The notes: generated from the letters alone by a model not told the origin. Counted from the stretch's first letter, positions 27,796-39,120 are shown. The stretch is DNA of 64,000 nucleotides from Microvirga brassicacearum (GCF_008757455.1 NZ_VCMV01000013.1:46806-110805), one strand, 5' to 3'. Made by a program: numbers and translations.

Positions 27796-28284
27796 ATGGC
27801 CAGAACTCCTGCAAAGGCACCTGCGAAGAAAACGCCTGCTCGCAAGGCGGTAGCCAAAAAAACGACTGCCACAAGAGCATCCACCACAAAGGCTGCTGCC
27901 AAGAAGACCGCGACGAAGGCTGTCGCGAAGGTGCCTGCCAAAGCCAGGAAGGCGCCGAATAAAACCGCTGTCAGGAAGACGACGAAGTCCGCTGCGTCGA
28001 ACTCGAGCGCCATTCTGACGCTGCGCCATATCGCCGAGACGATTTCCGATGTGCATGAATTGACCAAGCGTCAGGCCAACGAGATCATCGGCCAGGTCCT
28101 GGAGGTCATCACGAAGAGTCTGAGAAAAGGTGACAAGGTCCGCTTGAGTGGTCTTGGTATTCTCCAGGTGCGCAAGCGCCCGGCACGAATGGCACGCAAC
28201 CCACGCACAGGGGAGCCCGTGAAAGTAAAGGCTTCAAAGAAAGTCGCCTTCCGCGCCGCGAAGGAACTGAAAGACTCGATTTAA
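27796..28284 (+). CDS. HU-family nucleoid protein with histone H1-like N-terminal tail
   Basis: 162 residues from ATG 27796, which has GGAAGGA seven bases upstream; another ATG at 27790 is too close. Residues 1-75 are a Lys/Ala/Pro/Thr tail with repeats of the AKKxA type (KAPAKKTPARKAVAKKTT), resembling histone H1 C-terminal tails. Residues 75-160 form a HU/IHF domain: ELTKRQANEIIGQVLEVI, then VRLSGLGILQVRKRPARMARNPRTGEPV, which is the DNA-binding arm. Such fusions occur in rhizobia and some other bacteria and probably compact DNA. It is followed by the CIRCE-controlled groESL operon, and may be part of a stress-related chromid cluster. Confidence 0.9.
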   Translation: MARTPAKAPAKKTPARKAVAKKTTATRASTTKAAAKKTATKAVAKVPAKARKAPNKTAVRKTTKSAASNSSAILTLRHIAETISDVHELTKRQANEIIGQVLEVITKSLRKGDKVRLSGLGILQVRKRPARMARNPRTGEPVKVKASKKVAFRAAKELKDSI

Positions 28285-28540
28285 ACGCTGACGTGACCAC
28301 AGCCCGAACTCGTCAGACCGAGGCTCGCGTTCCCCGAGCTTTATAAAGGCGTTCGCAGATTTGGATATCTCGCTGCCGGCATTAGCGGGCGAGGTTTCGT
28401 CACGCTCGATCTCGTTGAAGGGATTTCGGCGGTCGGTCCGAAAACTGACGAATGCAATGTCTCTGTTTTCCTAATTTGGTCGCGATCGATGAGCGGGCAG
28501 AGGGTTCTCCCGGGGCCGGTCTCTGTTTGAACTCTTTGCC

Positions 28541-28569
28541 TTGACCGGACCGGATCGGGGGAATCCATT
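28541..28569 (+). promoter_or_regulatory. groESL promoter
   Basis: TTGACC at 28541-28546 and TCCATT at 28564-28569, 17 bases apart, resemble alphaproteobacterial housekeeping promoters. The -10 box touches the CIRCE operator, as expected for HrcA repression. Confidence 0.6.
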
Positions 28570-28594
28570 AGCACTCTTACATCACGAGTGCTAA
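28568..28594. promoter_or_regulatory. CIRCE operator (HrcA binding site)
   Basis: TTAGCACTC-N9-GAGTGCTAA, a perfect match to the CIRCE element, 50 bases before groES. HrcA represses groESL here at normal temperature and is released on heat shock. The hrcA gene is not in the window, so it must be on another replicon or elsewhere on this one. Confidence 0.97.
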
Positions 28595-28644
28595 TAGACA
28601 TGGAACGTGTTTAGGCCTCCATTTTCAGAAGACAGGATTAAGCC

Positions 28645-30647
<2,003 letters not shown>

Positions 30648-30675
30648 AATTCGAAGGCGTCCAATCACACAGGAC

Positions 30676-30705
30676 AAAGGCCCCGGAGCGATCCGGGGCC
30701 TTTGC
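30676..30705 (+). terminator. Intrinsic terminator of groESL
   Basis: Perfect 12-bp stem AAAGGCCCCGGA / TCCGGGGCCTTT with loop GCGA at 88-91, followed by a short T-containing tail. It lies 28 bases after the groEL stop. Confidence 0.92.
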
Positions 30706-30989
30706 TTGCGCAGCAAAACGATCAGATCTCCGAGATTCGGCGCGCGAGATGAGGATCCGAAGGCTGCGGCGAGCGGCTCTCATCAAACGCTGGGGCCTTC
30801 AACCAATCTCGATCGCGATTTGAATCCCTTTCACAGATAGCGCGTTACGAACGCGTGCATCAATCCAGCTTGAGCTAGCTCCTCGGGGCACCGCGAGCTG
30901 ATGCTAACTTTTCGTTAACCATGCCAGTCCATCCTCGACGGCGGCTCTCCTGTTCATCCGTGCAGGCCGCTCGCATTGGGAGATGGCAT

Positions 30990-31412
30990 GTGGATTCATA
31001 CAAGACCTTCATCGCAATGATCGACGAACGGCTCGAGTCGATCGAACTCGCGGTGAGCTGGATCGCGCAGGGTGCAAGTGAGTCCGACCTGCACGACCTT
31101 CGAATTCTTCTTGTCGATGTGATGGGCCTGTTGCAACGAGACCCCGGTGTTGAGGCTGCCGTTGACGACCTCTACGCCGCCGCCAGGGCAGTCGTAAGGG
31201 ACTGGCCATTGAGGCTTCAGCCGATGTTCCGCAAACAGCGTCTGCTCAAAGACGCCAGTACCCGACTTCACCGGCAGTTGCATGCGGCAGCGGGCCGGGT
31301 TGGCGCCAGAAAACGGTCTGAATTGCCGGGAATGGCGGCGATTTCGGCCGCTCAAATGGCACTGCGAGCTGCTTTGCTGCGTGGTGACGAGTCTCCTGCG
31401 CGGCTCGTCTGA
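30990..31412 (+). CDS. Hypothetical protein, helical
   Basis: 140 residues from GTG 30990, which has GGGAGATG upstream; the frame is open to 30921. No family recognised. The text (YKTFIAMIDERLESIELAVSWIAQG, DVMGLLQRDPGVEAAVDDLYAAARAVV) suggests an all-helical soluble protein, ending with a basic Arg-rich helix. It follows the groESL terminator, so it is a separate transcript. It could be a small regulator, but no motif supports that. Confidence 0.55.
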   Translation: MDSYKTFIAMIDERLESIELAVSWIAQGASESDLHDLRILLVDVMGLLQRDPGVEAAVDDLYAAARAVVRDWPLRLQPMFRKQRLLKDASTRLHRQLHAAAGRVGARKRSELPGMAAISAAQMALRAALLRGDESPARLV

Positions 31413-31912
31413 CAACCAACCATTATCCATGCGCTGAATTCGGTTCGCTCCACGTCAATGATCCGTTGCGCGGGTTCCATGAAAGCACGAGCCATCGACA
31501 GCTGACCATTTACGGCCCGTGAGGTCGAGTTGTTCGGCCAACGCAGAACGGAAGGTGGCAGGATTGAAGCGACGCTCGATCACGCCGAGAAGCCGCTGGC
31601 GTAGGGCAGGGCAGGGCAGGGCGGACCATTGCTGTCTCATTGAATAAATCGTAGTTGGTGGTGAACAAGGTCGGTCGCCGAAGCCGCTTCAACCGGACCC
31701 CGACGGCCGACATTGGGAGAGCCAAACGGCAGGTCGCGGTCGCGCCAAAAGTGGCCCTTTGGCCGCGCGTTCTGGAAGAACCGCAATGGGCCGACAGCGG
31801 GCTGGCAGCTTTAGGCACCGCGAGGCGAATAGCGGACCTTCAAGCCAATCGGGCTAAGGTCCCGGATTGGCAGATCACGCAGCGGAAAATCAAATACAGA
31901 AGGCTAGGTCGA
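31413..31912. other. Non-coding stretch containing part of the dispersed intergenic repeat
   Basis: No gene. The downstream frame is open from 31655, but 31700-31860 is not protein-like for that gene and its DNA resembles the repeat at 47992-48080 (both contain GGCAGCTT-AG followed by ATAGCGGAC). A simple tandem GGCAG-type run (GGGCAGGGCAGGGCAGGG) lies at about 31605-31620. Confidence 0.5.
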
Positions 31913-32914
31913 ATGTTTGAGGTTAAGGGTTTTGACCCCCACAACGACTACGTCATGATAAAGGTCGAACGTGCCGTAGATGGCGACAATATCCGTGCAA
32001 GACGCTGTTTCGTCTGCGGAGACCAGCCGACGACAGGGGTCGGCGAACACGTGTTCCCAAAGTGGCTTCAAACAAGGTTCGGGCTATTCGACGAGCGGCT
32101 TACGCTAATCAACGGCACTTTCATTCCCTATCGCAGTCTAACCGTTCCCTGCTGTGCTGAGTGCAACACGGGGTTCCTGTCCCGAATTGAGACCGAAGTG
32201 CAGGAAATAGTTGAACGCGGTTCTGTTGAAACCAGCGCAGACAGGCTTTCCGTGGCACGTTGGATGGCCAAGATTCTCGTCGGCATCTTGGTCAAGGAAA
32301 CTGCTCTCCTGCTGGATCGAAAGGATCCAACGCTGGGCAACATCGTGACAGCCGATTTCATAAGTGAGCTCGTTCATTGTCAGCTACTGCTTCAAAGCGC
32401 TCGAAAACCCGCGCGGTTCGGCGCTCTACACGGCACGTTCCCCTTTACCCTTTATTGGTATCGTATTGACGGTCTAGAAAATGGTTTCGATCTCTCGACA
32501 GACATCGTCGGCCAGTCGATCGCGATGCGCGTAGGTAAGTTGGGACTCGCCTTCGTAAACGATGGTGGGCTGCAGATGATTCACGGCGAGAAAGGACCGT
32601 ATGGCCTAGAGGGCGTGACAGTCTTGCCCCATCAGTTCGGTGAACTGGCGGCTCGCGTGCACACCAAAGCGTCGCTGCGCGATGCCACTCATTTCTATCT
32701 CAACTCGGAGACGCCAACTCATCTAACTATAGAACAGCAGGACGTCCGGCCTTTCACCAGCACCACACTAGCTGGCGGTGAGATGCAGGTGTTCCAACCT
32801 TGGGACTCATGGAAGTTCTCCGTACGCGCGGCTCAAGTTACCCGGCTCGAAGAAAGTGTGTTCATGGATACAATAACAGGACGTGAAATGACCACGCTGA
32901 CGAACCTGCTTTAA
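31913..32914 (+). CDS. Cys/His-cluster protein, HNH-nuclease-like
   Basis: 333 residues from ATG 31913 (MFEVKGFDPHNDYVMIKVER), preferred because the longer frame from 31655 runs through repeat DNA. A zinc-binding segment spans CFVCGDQPTTGVGEHVFPKWL (about residues 31-51) and VPCCAECNTGFLSRIE (about 79-94). The spacing Cys-x2-Cys ... Glu-His-Val-Phe-Pro ... Cys-x2-Cys-Asn is that of HNH-type folds, where His in 'EHVFPKWL' is the likely catalytic or metal residue. The rest is mixed alpha/beta without a recognised domain. It lies 254 bases before the UvrD-type helicase on the same strand, so a DNA-directed pair is possible but unproven. Confidence 0.7.
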   Translation: MFEVKGFDPHNDYVMIKVERAVDGDNIRARRCFVCGDQPTTGVGEHVFPKWLQTRFGLFDERLTLINGTFIPYRSLTVPCCAECNTGFLSRIETEVQEIVERGSVETSADRLSVARWMAKILVGILVKETALLLDRKDPTLGNIVTADFISELVHCQLLLQSARKPARFGALHGTFPFTLYWYRIDGLENGFDLSTDIVGQSIAMRVGKLGLAFVNDGGLQMIHGEKGPYGLEGVTVLPHQFGELAARVHTKASLRDATHFYLNSETPTHLTIEQQDVRPFTSTTLAGGEMQVFQPWDSWKFSVRAAQVTRLEESVFMDTITGREMTTLTNLL

Positions 32915-33168
32915 GCGACGAGGTGGATGTGAATGTCACTACGGATGATAAAGCACCTCCGCAGCCCGAGAGATATCAAGACGCATTGCCTATGCTGCAG
33001 CCGGGGCACAGAGAATGAGTGTGGCCGGAAGCTGCCAGTCCGCTATAAGTTCGCATTCAGCAAATAGTTGACGTTCCGCTCTCGAAGGCAAACAGCTGTC
33101 GAGCCCGGCACAAGAATGAGCTCGCACTTCCTGAGCCCAAGCCCGCCAGGTCCTCGATTAAGACAGTC

Positions 33169-35955
33169 ATGCTGAAGCGCGCCCGCACATATCGTCCCGG
33201 ACTATTCGCCCGGCTGTTCTCCGGCGAGAACTGGAAACTGACGCCCGGTCGGCGTTCGACGGCCGGTATCTGCCTGGCGTCGGGCGGCGGCGAGACCGAG
33301 TTGGAATGCTTAGACCTCGAGTCGGTCCAAACCGCCAAGGGGGTCCTGTGGCACGCCGTTGAGATCCGCTCGAGGACCAGGATGGATCGGCTATCGGGCC
33401 TCGGCCGAAGCGCCGCAGACGAACTCGCGGCCGATCTCGTGGGGTTCGTCAACGAATATCTGGGCGAGCTGATCCGTTCCGAGACTAATCAGCTGCGTGA
33501 GATCGACGCGAGACTCGGCGCGGTCGTGACGGACAACTACCGGTATTTGGCGCATTCAGACCTCGGCAGCGCAATAGCCGGCGTGCCAGGAAAGGCGGCA
33601 ACGGCCTTTTCGCACCCCATGTTCGATCCCAGGCGGATGGCGCAGACGCTCGAGGCCGCCTTGCCGGCCTCCTACTCCTTCCTAACCGATCCGAACGTGC
33701 GCCATCACTACAACGAGCGGTTCGTCGTGGCCGAGCTGGCCGCTTTTGCGGCGTTCTTCGACGACCTGGACGGCCGGTCGTTGTCCGGGCAGCAGCGCGA
33801 GGCCTGTATCCGCCTCGAGGACAGCAACCTGCTCATTGCGTCGGCGGGATCGGGCAAGTCCGCCACGATGGTGGGCAAAGTAGCGTATGTGCTCGAGAAG
33901 AAGTTGGTACGCCCTGACGAAATACTGGTCTTGGCCTTCAACAAGAACGCGGCCGACGAGCTGAGGGAGCGCATCGCCAGGCAGTTGAAGGTCGAACCCG
34001 ACAAACTTCAATGTCGTGTGACGACCTTCCACGCCTTGGGCCGCGGCATAATCCAGGAGGTCGACGGGCGGCCGCCCCAGCTTGCCAACTGGGTCGAACA
34101 TCCCGCCGGGGAAGCCAAGGCGATTGAGGAAATCATCGTTGAACTAGCCAGTTCCGACAGGGAGTTTATGCGGCTTTGGGTTGATCTCCTGGTCGTGCAT
34201 CCCAAGGCCGATATCCCCCGGGAAACGTTCGACAGCGAGGTTGACTACCAACGATACGTCACGGAGCGGCGGACCAAGGGTAAGGCGACGATCGGCTCGC
34301 TGGCCGGAATTTACGTCAAATCGCTGCAGGAGCAGTCGATCGCCAACTGGCTCTGGTTGAACTCAGTTGCGTTCGAATACGAACGACAAGTCCAGGTGCG
34401 GGATGCGGAAGGCGCCGTCCGCCATATTCATCCTGACTTCTATTATCTGGCGACCGGTACCGTGCACGAGCATTTCGCGATCGACGCAAACGGCGCCTCA
34501 CCGTTCAAGGACTATGTCGACCACGCCGAGGCAAAGCGCCGGGATTATCAGGTCGGGCAGAAAGATTTCTTCGAGACGCGATCGGCCCAGGCCGCGGACG
34601 GCACTATTTTCGATGTCATGCGCAAACAACTTGAGGGTCGTGGGATACCACTCGTCGCGAAGCAGTATAGCGAGATTGCGAAGGCGCTGGAGCCGGTGGT
34701 GGTCAAGCACTACCACCAGCTCATCGGCACGTGCATCAAGCACATCCGGGCGAACCATCTGACGCTCGACATACTGCTCGAGCGCGCGCAGTCCCTCCAC
34801 GATAGGGAACGCGCCCGGATATTTTCGCGCGTCGTTTACAGGATCGCCGAGGCCTATTCCCAAAAGCTCGTGGATGCCGGACGGATCGATTTCGATTCCA
34901 TGATCGCCGACGCGACGCAGCTGGTTGAGACGAAACGGTACACCAGTCCGTACTCGCTGATCCTCGTGGACGAATTCCAGGACATATCTGGACCCAGGGC
35001 TAAACTCATCAAGTCGCTGCGAGACCAGAAGCCGTTCTCCAAACTCTTCGCCGTGGGCGACGACTGGCAATCTATCTACCGTTTTGCTGGCTCGGATGTG
35101 ACCCTCTTCACAAGGTTCGAGGCGAACTTCGGGACAAGTTGGCAAGGCCGGCTCGAGCAAACTTACCGCTGCAACCAGCTGATCGCGGAGACGGCGGCGG
35201 GTTTCGTTCAACGGAACCCAGAACAGCTCAGGAAGTTAGTGCGGTCGATACGGCCCGCTATTCCCAAATCGATCCGCGTCATCCCGATCGAGGGCACAAA
35301 GGAGAGGCCGGACTTCGGCGCAGCCTGCCTGCGGTTATTATCCCGGCTGGATGTGTTCCTGGGAAGCATTGCGGAGCAGTGGCGCGGCACGGGAAGGCAG
35401 AAGCTAAAAGCACTCGTTCTCTGGCGCTACAACCATCTCGATCCGTTCGCCGGCCGTATGCCGGCATTCGCGCATTTCGAGGTTTCGGCGCTTTCCTTCC
35501 ACCGCTCGAAGGGCCTCGAAGCGGACTACACTATCCTGCTCGACATCAGCGAGGGCGACTATGGCGTTCCGAGCCGTGTCGAAGACGATGAGCTGCTGAA
35601 CCTAGTGATACCCAATCCCGAGACCTTCGCGTACGCAGAGGAACGACGCCTGTTCTACGTCGCCTTGACCCGGGCCAGCCGCGGCGTCTTCCTGCTGGCC
35701 GACGGTGCCCGACCCTCGCGCTACATCCAAGAGCTCTGCGAGGTCGCGGGTGAGGAGATCCGCTTCGAGACCATCGACGGCCAAGCGCTACAGCAATGCC
35801 CGGCCTGCCGAGTTGGTCAGTTGGTCGAAAGGAAAACGAAGACCGGGCGCTCGTTCGTCGGCTGCAGCCAGTATCCAAACTGCAGGCACGTGGTGTTCTC
35901 CGGCAAGCAGAAGCAAATCAGATCGCGAGCGTTACGGCGACCTACAGTTCAGTAG
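33169..35955 (+). CDS. UvrD/Rep-type DNA helicase with C-terminal zinc ribbon
   Basis: 928 residues. After an unusual N-terminal region of about 200 residues (helical, partly like HelD), the SF1A core begins with LSGQQREACI (205-214) and Walker A IASAGSGKSATMV near 223-235, then ILVLAFNKNAADELRERI, RVTTFHALGRGI, Walker B ILVDEFQDIS near residue 600, FAVGDDWQSIYRFAG, LEQTYRCNQLI, FHRSKGLEADYTI and YVALTRASRG. The end (877-910) has CPACRVGQLVERKT and GCSQYPNC, a topoisomerase-type zinc ribbon. It unwinds DNA with ATP. Members similar in architecture (helicase IV-like with a zf-C4 ribbon) occur in many defence or repair islands. Confidence 0.9.
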   Translation: MLKRARTYRPGLFARLFSGENWKLTPGRRSTAGICLASGGGETELECLDLESVQTAKGVLWHAVEIRSRTRMDRLSGLGRSAADELAADLVGFVNEYLGELIRSETNQLREIDARLGAVVTDNYRYLAHSDLGSAIAGVPGKAATAFSHPMFDPRRMAQTLEAALPASYSFLTDPNVRHHYNERFVVAELAAFAAFFDDLDGRSLSGQQREACIRLEDSNLLIASAGSGKSATMVGKVAYVLEKKLVRPDEILVLAFNKNAADELRERIARQLKVEPDKLQCRVTTFHALGRGIIQEVDGRPPQLANWVEHPAGEAKAIEEIIVELASSDREFMRLWVDLLVVHPKADIPRETFDSEVDYQRYVTERRTKGKATIGSLAGIYVKSLQEQSIANWLWLNSVAFEYERQVQVRDAEGAVRHIHPDFYYLATGTVHEHFAIDANGASPFKDYVDHAEAKRRDYQVGQKDFFETRSAQAADGTIFDVMRKQLEGRGIPLVAKQYSEIAKALEPVVVKHYHQLIGTCIKHIRANHLTLDILLERAQSLHDRERARIFSRVVYRIAEAYSQKLVDAGRIDFDSMIADATQLVETKRYTSPYSLILVDEFQDISGPRAKLIKSLRDQKPFSKLFAVGDDWQSIYRFAGSDVTLFTRFEANFGTSWQGRLEQTYRCNQLIAETAAGFVQRNPEQLRKLVRSIRPAIPKSIRVIPIEGTKERPDFGAACLRLLSRLDVFLGSIAEQWRGTGRQKLKALVLWRYNHLDPFAGRMPAFAHFEVSALSFHRSKGLEADYTILLDISEGDYGVPSRVEDDELLNLVIPNPETFAYAEERRLFYVALTRASRGVFLLADGARPSRYIQELCEVAGEEIRFETIDGQALQQCPACRVGQLVERKTKTGRSFVGCSQYPNCRHVVFSGKQKQIRSRALRRPTVQ

Positions 35956-36154
35956 TGCCATAGCCGCTCCCTCCAAATTTTCCCCGCGGGAAGCGGCTAA
36001 CGTCCCGCCTTCGGGCGGCCCAAGGGCCGATATTGCGCCGGCAGCTGGCGCTAGACGTCAACGCGTCGGACGTCTTCATCGGCCGGGAGCGGTCGGGCTG
36101 CTTTCGGCGGTTGAGGTGCGTTAGCTGACTCCTGTAGTATCTGGGCGACGCTCA
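35956..36154. other. Intergenic region with a tetraloop hairpin
   Basis: Between the helicase gene and the minus-strand frame ending at 36155. A hairpin CCGCC-TTCG-GGCGG at about 36006-36019 lies 60 bases after the helicase stop and could end its transcript, but no T-tract follows. Confidence 0.4.
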
Positions 36155-36646
36155 TCACTCCACAACAGCGGCGCGCCACCGGGAGATCGCGCCATTGTTC
36201 AGTCGCAAGAGGGGAATGATGATGTCGGTGCCGAAAACATCTAGGGGCTGATTCTCCCAGCCGAGGATCCCGTCATCTGCAATCTCTGCTAGGAGTCTGG
36301 CCGCGCGCTCCGGGACGGTCGCAAGATCGGCACTTGACTCGACCTCGAACTGTTCGGTCACGAGCTTCAGCAGCGGTAGGTTCATTGCCTCTCTTTCGCC
36401 GATCGCCTCCCACGCCGAAACGGAACCGAAAGACGAACGGGAAAGGACGTCGGACGCCCATCTCACCTCGTGCGCTCGAACGCCGAACGCTGTCTGGATC
36501 GCAGCATCTTTTTCGCCGGCCCCATGTTCTCGAAGCCTTGGAGTTGCCGTTGCCGAACGGCCGTGCGCGTGTTGGTTTCGAGCTGGCGCGTCATGCGGGC
36601 TCCATTGGCGGGGATTGCCGCCTTGGCCTGGATCTGGATTGGTCAC
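36155..36646 (-). CDS. Hypothetical protein, possibly a remnant
   Basis: Up to 163 residues on the minus strand. The first half (Pro/Arg/Ala-rich) does not look coding, whereas the second half (SAWEAIGEREAMNLPLLKLVTEQFEVESSADLATVPERAARLLAEIADDGILGW) does. No family recognised. It may be the 3' end of a gene whose 5' end is decayed. The adjacent minus-strand pieces at 36734-37167 are likewise broken. Confidence 0.3.
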   Translation of the reverse strand: MTNPDPGQGGNPRQWSPHDAPARNQHAHGRSATATPRLREHGAGEKDAAIQTAFGVRAHEVRWASDVLSRSSFGSVSAWEAIGEREAMNLPLLKLVTEQFEVESSADLATVPERAARLLAEIADDGILGWENQPLDVFGTDIIIPLLRLNNGAISRWRAAVVE

Positions 36647-36733
36647 CTGGCAGAAAGCCAGCAGGTCGATTTCTCCGTCGCGCCAATGAACATTGGTGCG
36701 TGACTGGACACCCGGAATCCGGTCGGTCAGCTG

Positions 36734-37167
36734 CTATGCATGGGCGAAAAACGAAGGCTCAAGCTCTGCCGAGACAAGTTCGTCAAAGCGCCGCCGGTCG
36801 AGCTTGTTAAGCGCGTAGAGAATGTTGCGCTCGGGGGTCATCTGGTGATTTGCTCGCGGCGATATCAAAACGGAGTCGTCATAGGCCTTCAGTGGTGCGA
36901 GGTAGCCTTCTCCCGATATCCCATGCTCCGCGAACGGATCCTCCTCGAAAAACCTGGGATCTCGGCGACCCGGTCGGCCGGCACCTCGGCCAGTTGCTGG
37001 ATCGTGCCGTGCACGAAGTCGCGGCGCAGCAGGGGCGCAAGCCACTCGAAACACTCGTTGCCGAAACGGTTTTGGTCCTTGCCCTCGGTGCCCATCGCGT
37101 GCGCTTCGGCGGCATTTGCCATGACATGACCGTCCAGCGTCCGATCGGCCGGAGCGGCGGTTTGCAT
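36734..37167 (-). pseudogene. Decayed gene of unknown family
   Basis: Two minus-strand frames appear to continue one another: NRFGNECFEWLAPLLRRDFVHGTIQQLAEVPADRVAEIPGF, then, after a shift near 36960, RFFEEDPFAEHGISGEGYLAPLKAYDD and QMTPERNILYALNKLDRRRFDELV, ending at 36734. The text is protein-like with normal hydrophobic pattern, but I cannot name a family. One frameshift is needed to join them. Confidence 0.4.
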
Positions 37168-37185
37168 GCCGGATCTCGTGAGGGT

Positions 37186-37815
37186 TCAGGAGCGCGCGGG
37201 CAGCAACGCCATCGCGGTCCTCGCGATGCGCTCCAGCTCGGCCTGCGAGGCGCCGTCACGCGCCTGCACCGACATCCCTTCGAAGACCGTGTTCAGCGTC
37301 AGGGCCAAGGACTCGACGTCGGTCCCGGACGGAAGGTCAGCGTCCTCGACGCCCTTCCTCAGGCGGTGCCGGAAGCAGTCCTTCCCTTCCCGGCGCAGCG
37401 CCTTGAGTGCATCGTTCACGTCCTGGGCATCCGGGGAAACGTTGGCGGCACCCAGGACCACCATGCAGCCGCAAGGCGCATCCTGGGAGGTCAGGATCCT
37501 GGCCGCCTCGCGGAAGAAGCCGGCCATCGCCCGGTGCAGGTCCGGCTCCTCCTCCAGCAACTGCCAAGCCGCATCCCAGTAGACCTTCTCGTAATGGTGC
37601 ACGGCTTCCATGAAGAGCTGCGCCTTGTTGCCGAAGGCGGCGTAGAGGCTGGGCGGATTGACCTCCATGGCCATGCAGAGCTCGGCCACCGATGCCGGCT
37701 CGTAGCCCCGCCGCCAGAACACGTCCAAGGCCCGGTTCAGCGCCGCCGCGCGGTCAAAGGTGCGGGGGCGTCCCTTGCTTCGGTGAGGGGTGATTGCGGA
37801 CTTTTCTCTCGGCAT
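37186..37815 (-). CDS. TetR/AcrR-family transcriptional repressor
   Basis: 209 residues. The N-terminal helix-turn-helix is RTFDRAAALNRALDVFWRRGYEPASVAELCMAMEVNPPSLYAAFGNKAQLF (about 18-67); the remainder is the helical effector-binding domain, containing a Cys pair (APCGCMVV) as in redox or electrophile-sensing members. It is divergent from the Old Yellow Enzyme gene at 37963, and two inverted repeats in the gap (37858-37902) are its likely operators. Known TetR regulators next to OYE genes respond to quinones and other electrophiles, which agrees with this arrangement; the effector here is inferred. Confidence 0.9.
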   Translation of the reverse strand: MPREKSAITPHRSKGRPRTFDRAAALNRALDVFWRRGYEPASVAELCMAMEVNPPSLYAAFGNKAQLFMEAVHHYEKVYWDAAWQLLEEEPDLHRAMAGFFREAARILTSQDAPCGCMVVLGAANVSPDAQDVNDALKALRREGKDCFRHRLRKGVEDADLPSGTDVESLALTLNTVFEGMSVQARDGASQAELERIARTAMALLPARS

Positions 37816-37849
37816 CGTCGTTTCTGGCAGCTTGGCGGGATGAAAGGGG

Positions 37850-37902
37850 TTGACTGTCTGTAGCGAACACTACAGTTATAGCGTCTGTAGCGATCACTAC
37901 AA
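37850..37902 (+). promoter_or_regulatory. Twin TetR operators over the OYE promoter
   Basis: Two nearly identical inverted repeats: CTGTAGCGAACACTACAG at 37858-37875 (perfect 6-bp arms) and CTGTAGCGATCACTACAA at 37885-37902, with centres 27 bases apart. A TTGACT box at 37850 lies directly before the first site, with a GTTATA-like box at 37875, so a bound repressor would cover the promoter. The sites are likely bound by the TetR protein encoded at 37186 and govern both directions. Confidence 0.85.
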
Positions 37903-37962
37903 TGATCTGACAATGCCAGATCAACGCCTCCTTCGCAAGGCGCACCGGAAACAAGTGTAACA

Positions 37963-39120
37963 ATGACTCAATTATTCGACCCACTCACCCTTCGCAGCGT
38001 GACGCTGCGCAACCGCCTCGCGGTCTCTCCCATGTGCCAGTATGACGCATTGGATGGCTTCGCGACCGACTACCACCTTGTCCACTACGGCAAGTTCGCC
38101 CTGGGCGGCTTCGGCCTGGTGATGATCGAGGCCACTGCCGTTTCACCCGAGGGCCGTATAACCCACGGTGACCTTGGCCTGTGGGATGACGCCCAGATCG
38201 AGGGCTTGGCATCGATCGCCACCTTCCTGAAGAAGCAGGGCGCGGTGCCCGCGATCCAGATAGCCCATGCGGGCCCGAAGGCCGCGATGCAGCGCCCGTA
38301 TTACGGCGACGGCCCGCTGGCGGCCGAGGACCATGGCCGCGGCGACCATCCGTGGCCAATCGTCTCGGCAAGTGCGCTGCCGGTCGCTGAAGGCTGGCTC
38401 GTGCCCACAGCACTCGACACCGAAGGCATCATCAAGGTGAGAACGGACTTCGCCGCCGCAGCCCAGCGTGCACTTGCAGCCGGCGTCGAGGCGCTCGAGC
38501 TCCACTGTGCCCACGGGTACCTCCTGAACTCTTTTCTGTCCCCGCTCACCAACAAGCGGAGCGACGAGTATGGCGGCAGCCGCGAGAACCGGATGCGACT
38601 GCCGCTGGAGATCGCCCGCGAGCTGCGCGCCATCTGGCCCAAGGACAAGCCGCTGTTCGTGCGCATCTCGGCCGTGGACGGCAGCCGCGCCGGCGTCACG
38701 ATCGAGGACAGCATCGCCTTCGCGCGGGAACTGGCCAGGATCGGCGTCGACGTGGTCGACTGCTCAACCGGCGGCATTGGCACGCCCTACGAGTATCCCA
38801 ATGGCTACGGCTACCAAGTGCCCCATGCCGAGCGGATCAAGGCCGAGACCGGCCTGAGGACGATGGCCGTCGGTCTGATCGTCGACCCGCGCCAGGCCGA
38901 GGCGGTCGTGGCCTCGGGCCAAGCCGACCTCGTCGCCCTCGGGCGCGAGGCACTGCGCGAGCCGAATTTCGCCCTGCATGCCGAGCAGGCGCTGGGTGCG
39001 GCGAATCCCGACAGCCCGTTCGACAACTGGCCGCCGCAGATCGGCTGGTGGCTGAACGGCCGTGAGCGAAAGCTCACAAGGCTCGGCCCATGGGCTCCGG
39101 ATCAGGAAGCCGCTGCCTGA
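37963..39120 (+). CDS. Old Yellow Enzyme family NADH:flavin oxidoreductase (YqjM/NamA type)
   Basis: 385 residues. FMN-binding TIM barrel with family marks: the regulatory Cys25 and Tyr27 in SPMCQYDA, AIQIAHAG, the His-x2-His substrate motif in ELHCAHGYLLNSFLSPLTNKRSD, GGSRENRMR and VALGREALREPNF with the arginine at the FMN phosphate site. The Cys in the first strand marks the YqjM ('thermophilic-like') class. It reduces activated C=C bonds (enals, quinones, maleimides) with NAD(P)H. Probably induced when the divergent TetR repressor is released. The downstream small proteins may share its transcript. Confidence 0.93.
   Translation: MTQLFDPLTLRSVTLRNRLAVSPMCQYDALDGFATDYHLVHYGKFALGGFGLVMIEATAVSPEGRITHGDLGLWDDAQIEGLASIATFLKKQGAVPAIQIAHAGPKAAMQRPYYGDGPLAAEDHGRGDHPWPIVSASALPVAEGWLVPTALDTEGIIKVRTDFAAAAQRALAAGVEALELHCAHGYLLNSFLSPLTNKRSDEYGGSRENRMRLPLEIARELRAIWPKDKPLFVRISAVDGSRAGVTIEDSIAFARELARIGVDVVDCSTGGIGTPYEYPNGYGYQVPHAERIKAETGLRTMAVGLIVDPRQAEAVVASGQADLVALGREALREPNFALHAEQALGAANPDSPFDNWPPQIGWWLNGRERKLTRLGPWAPDQEAAA

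Noticed and set aside
31655..31912. Extension of the HNH-like protein to 31655
   Set aside because: This part runs through dispersed repeat DNA and lacks protein-like pattern; ATG 31913 is a better start.
36006..36019. CCGCC-TTCG-GGCGG hairpin as helicase terminator
   Set aside because: Strong stem and tetraloop but no T-tract, so a terminator role is not supported.
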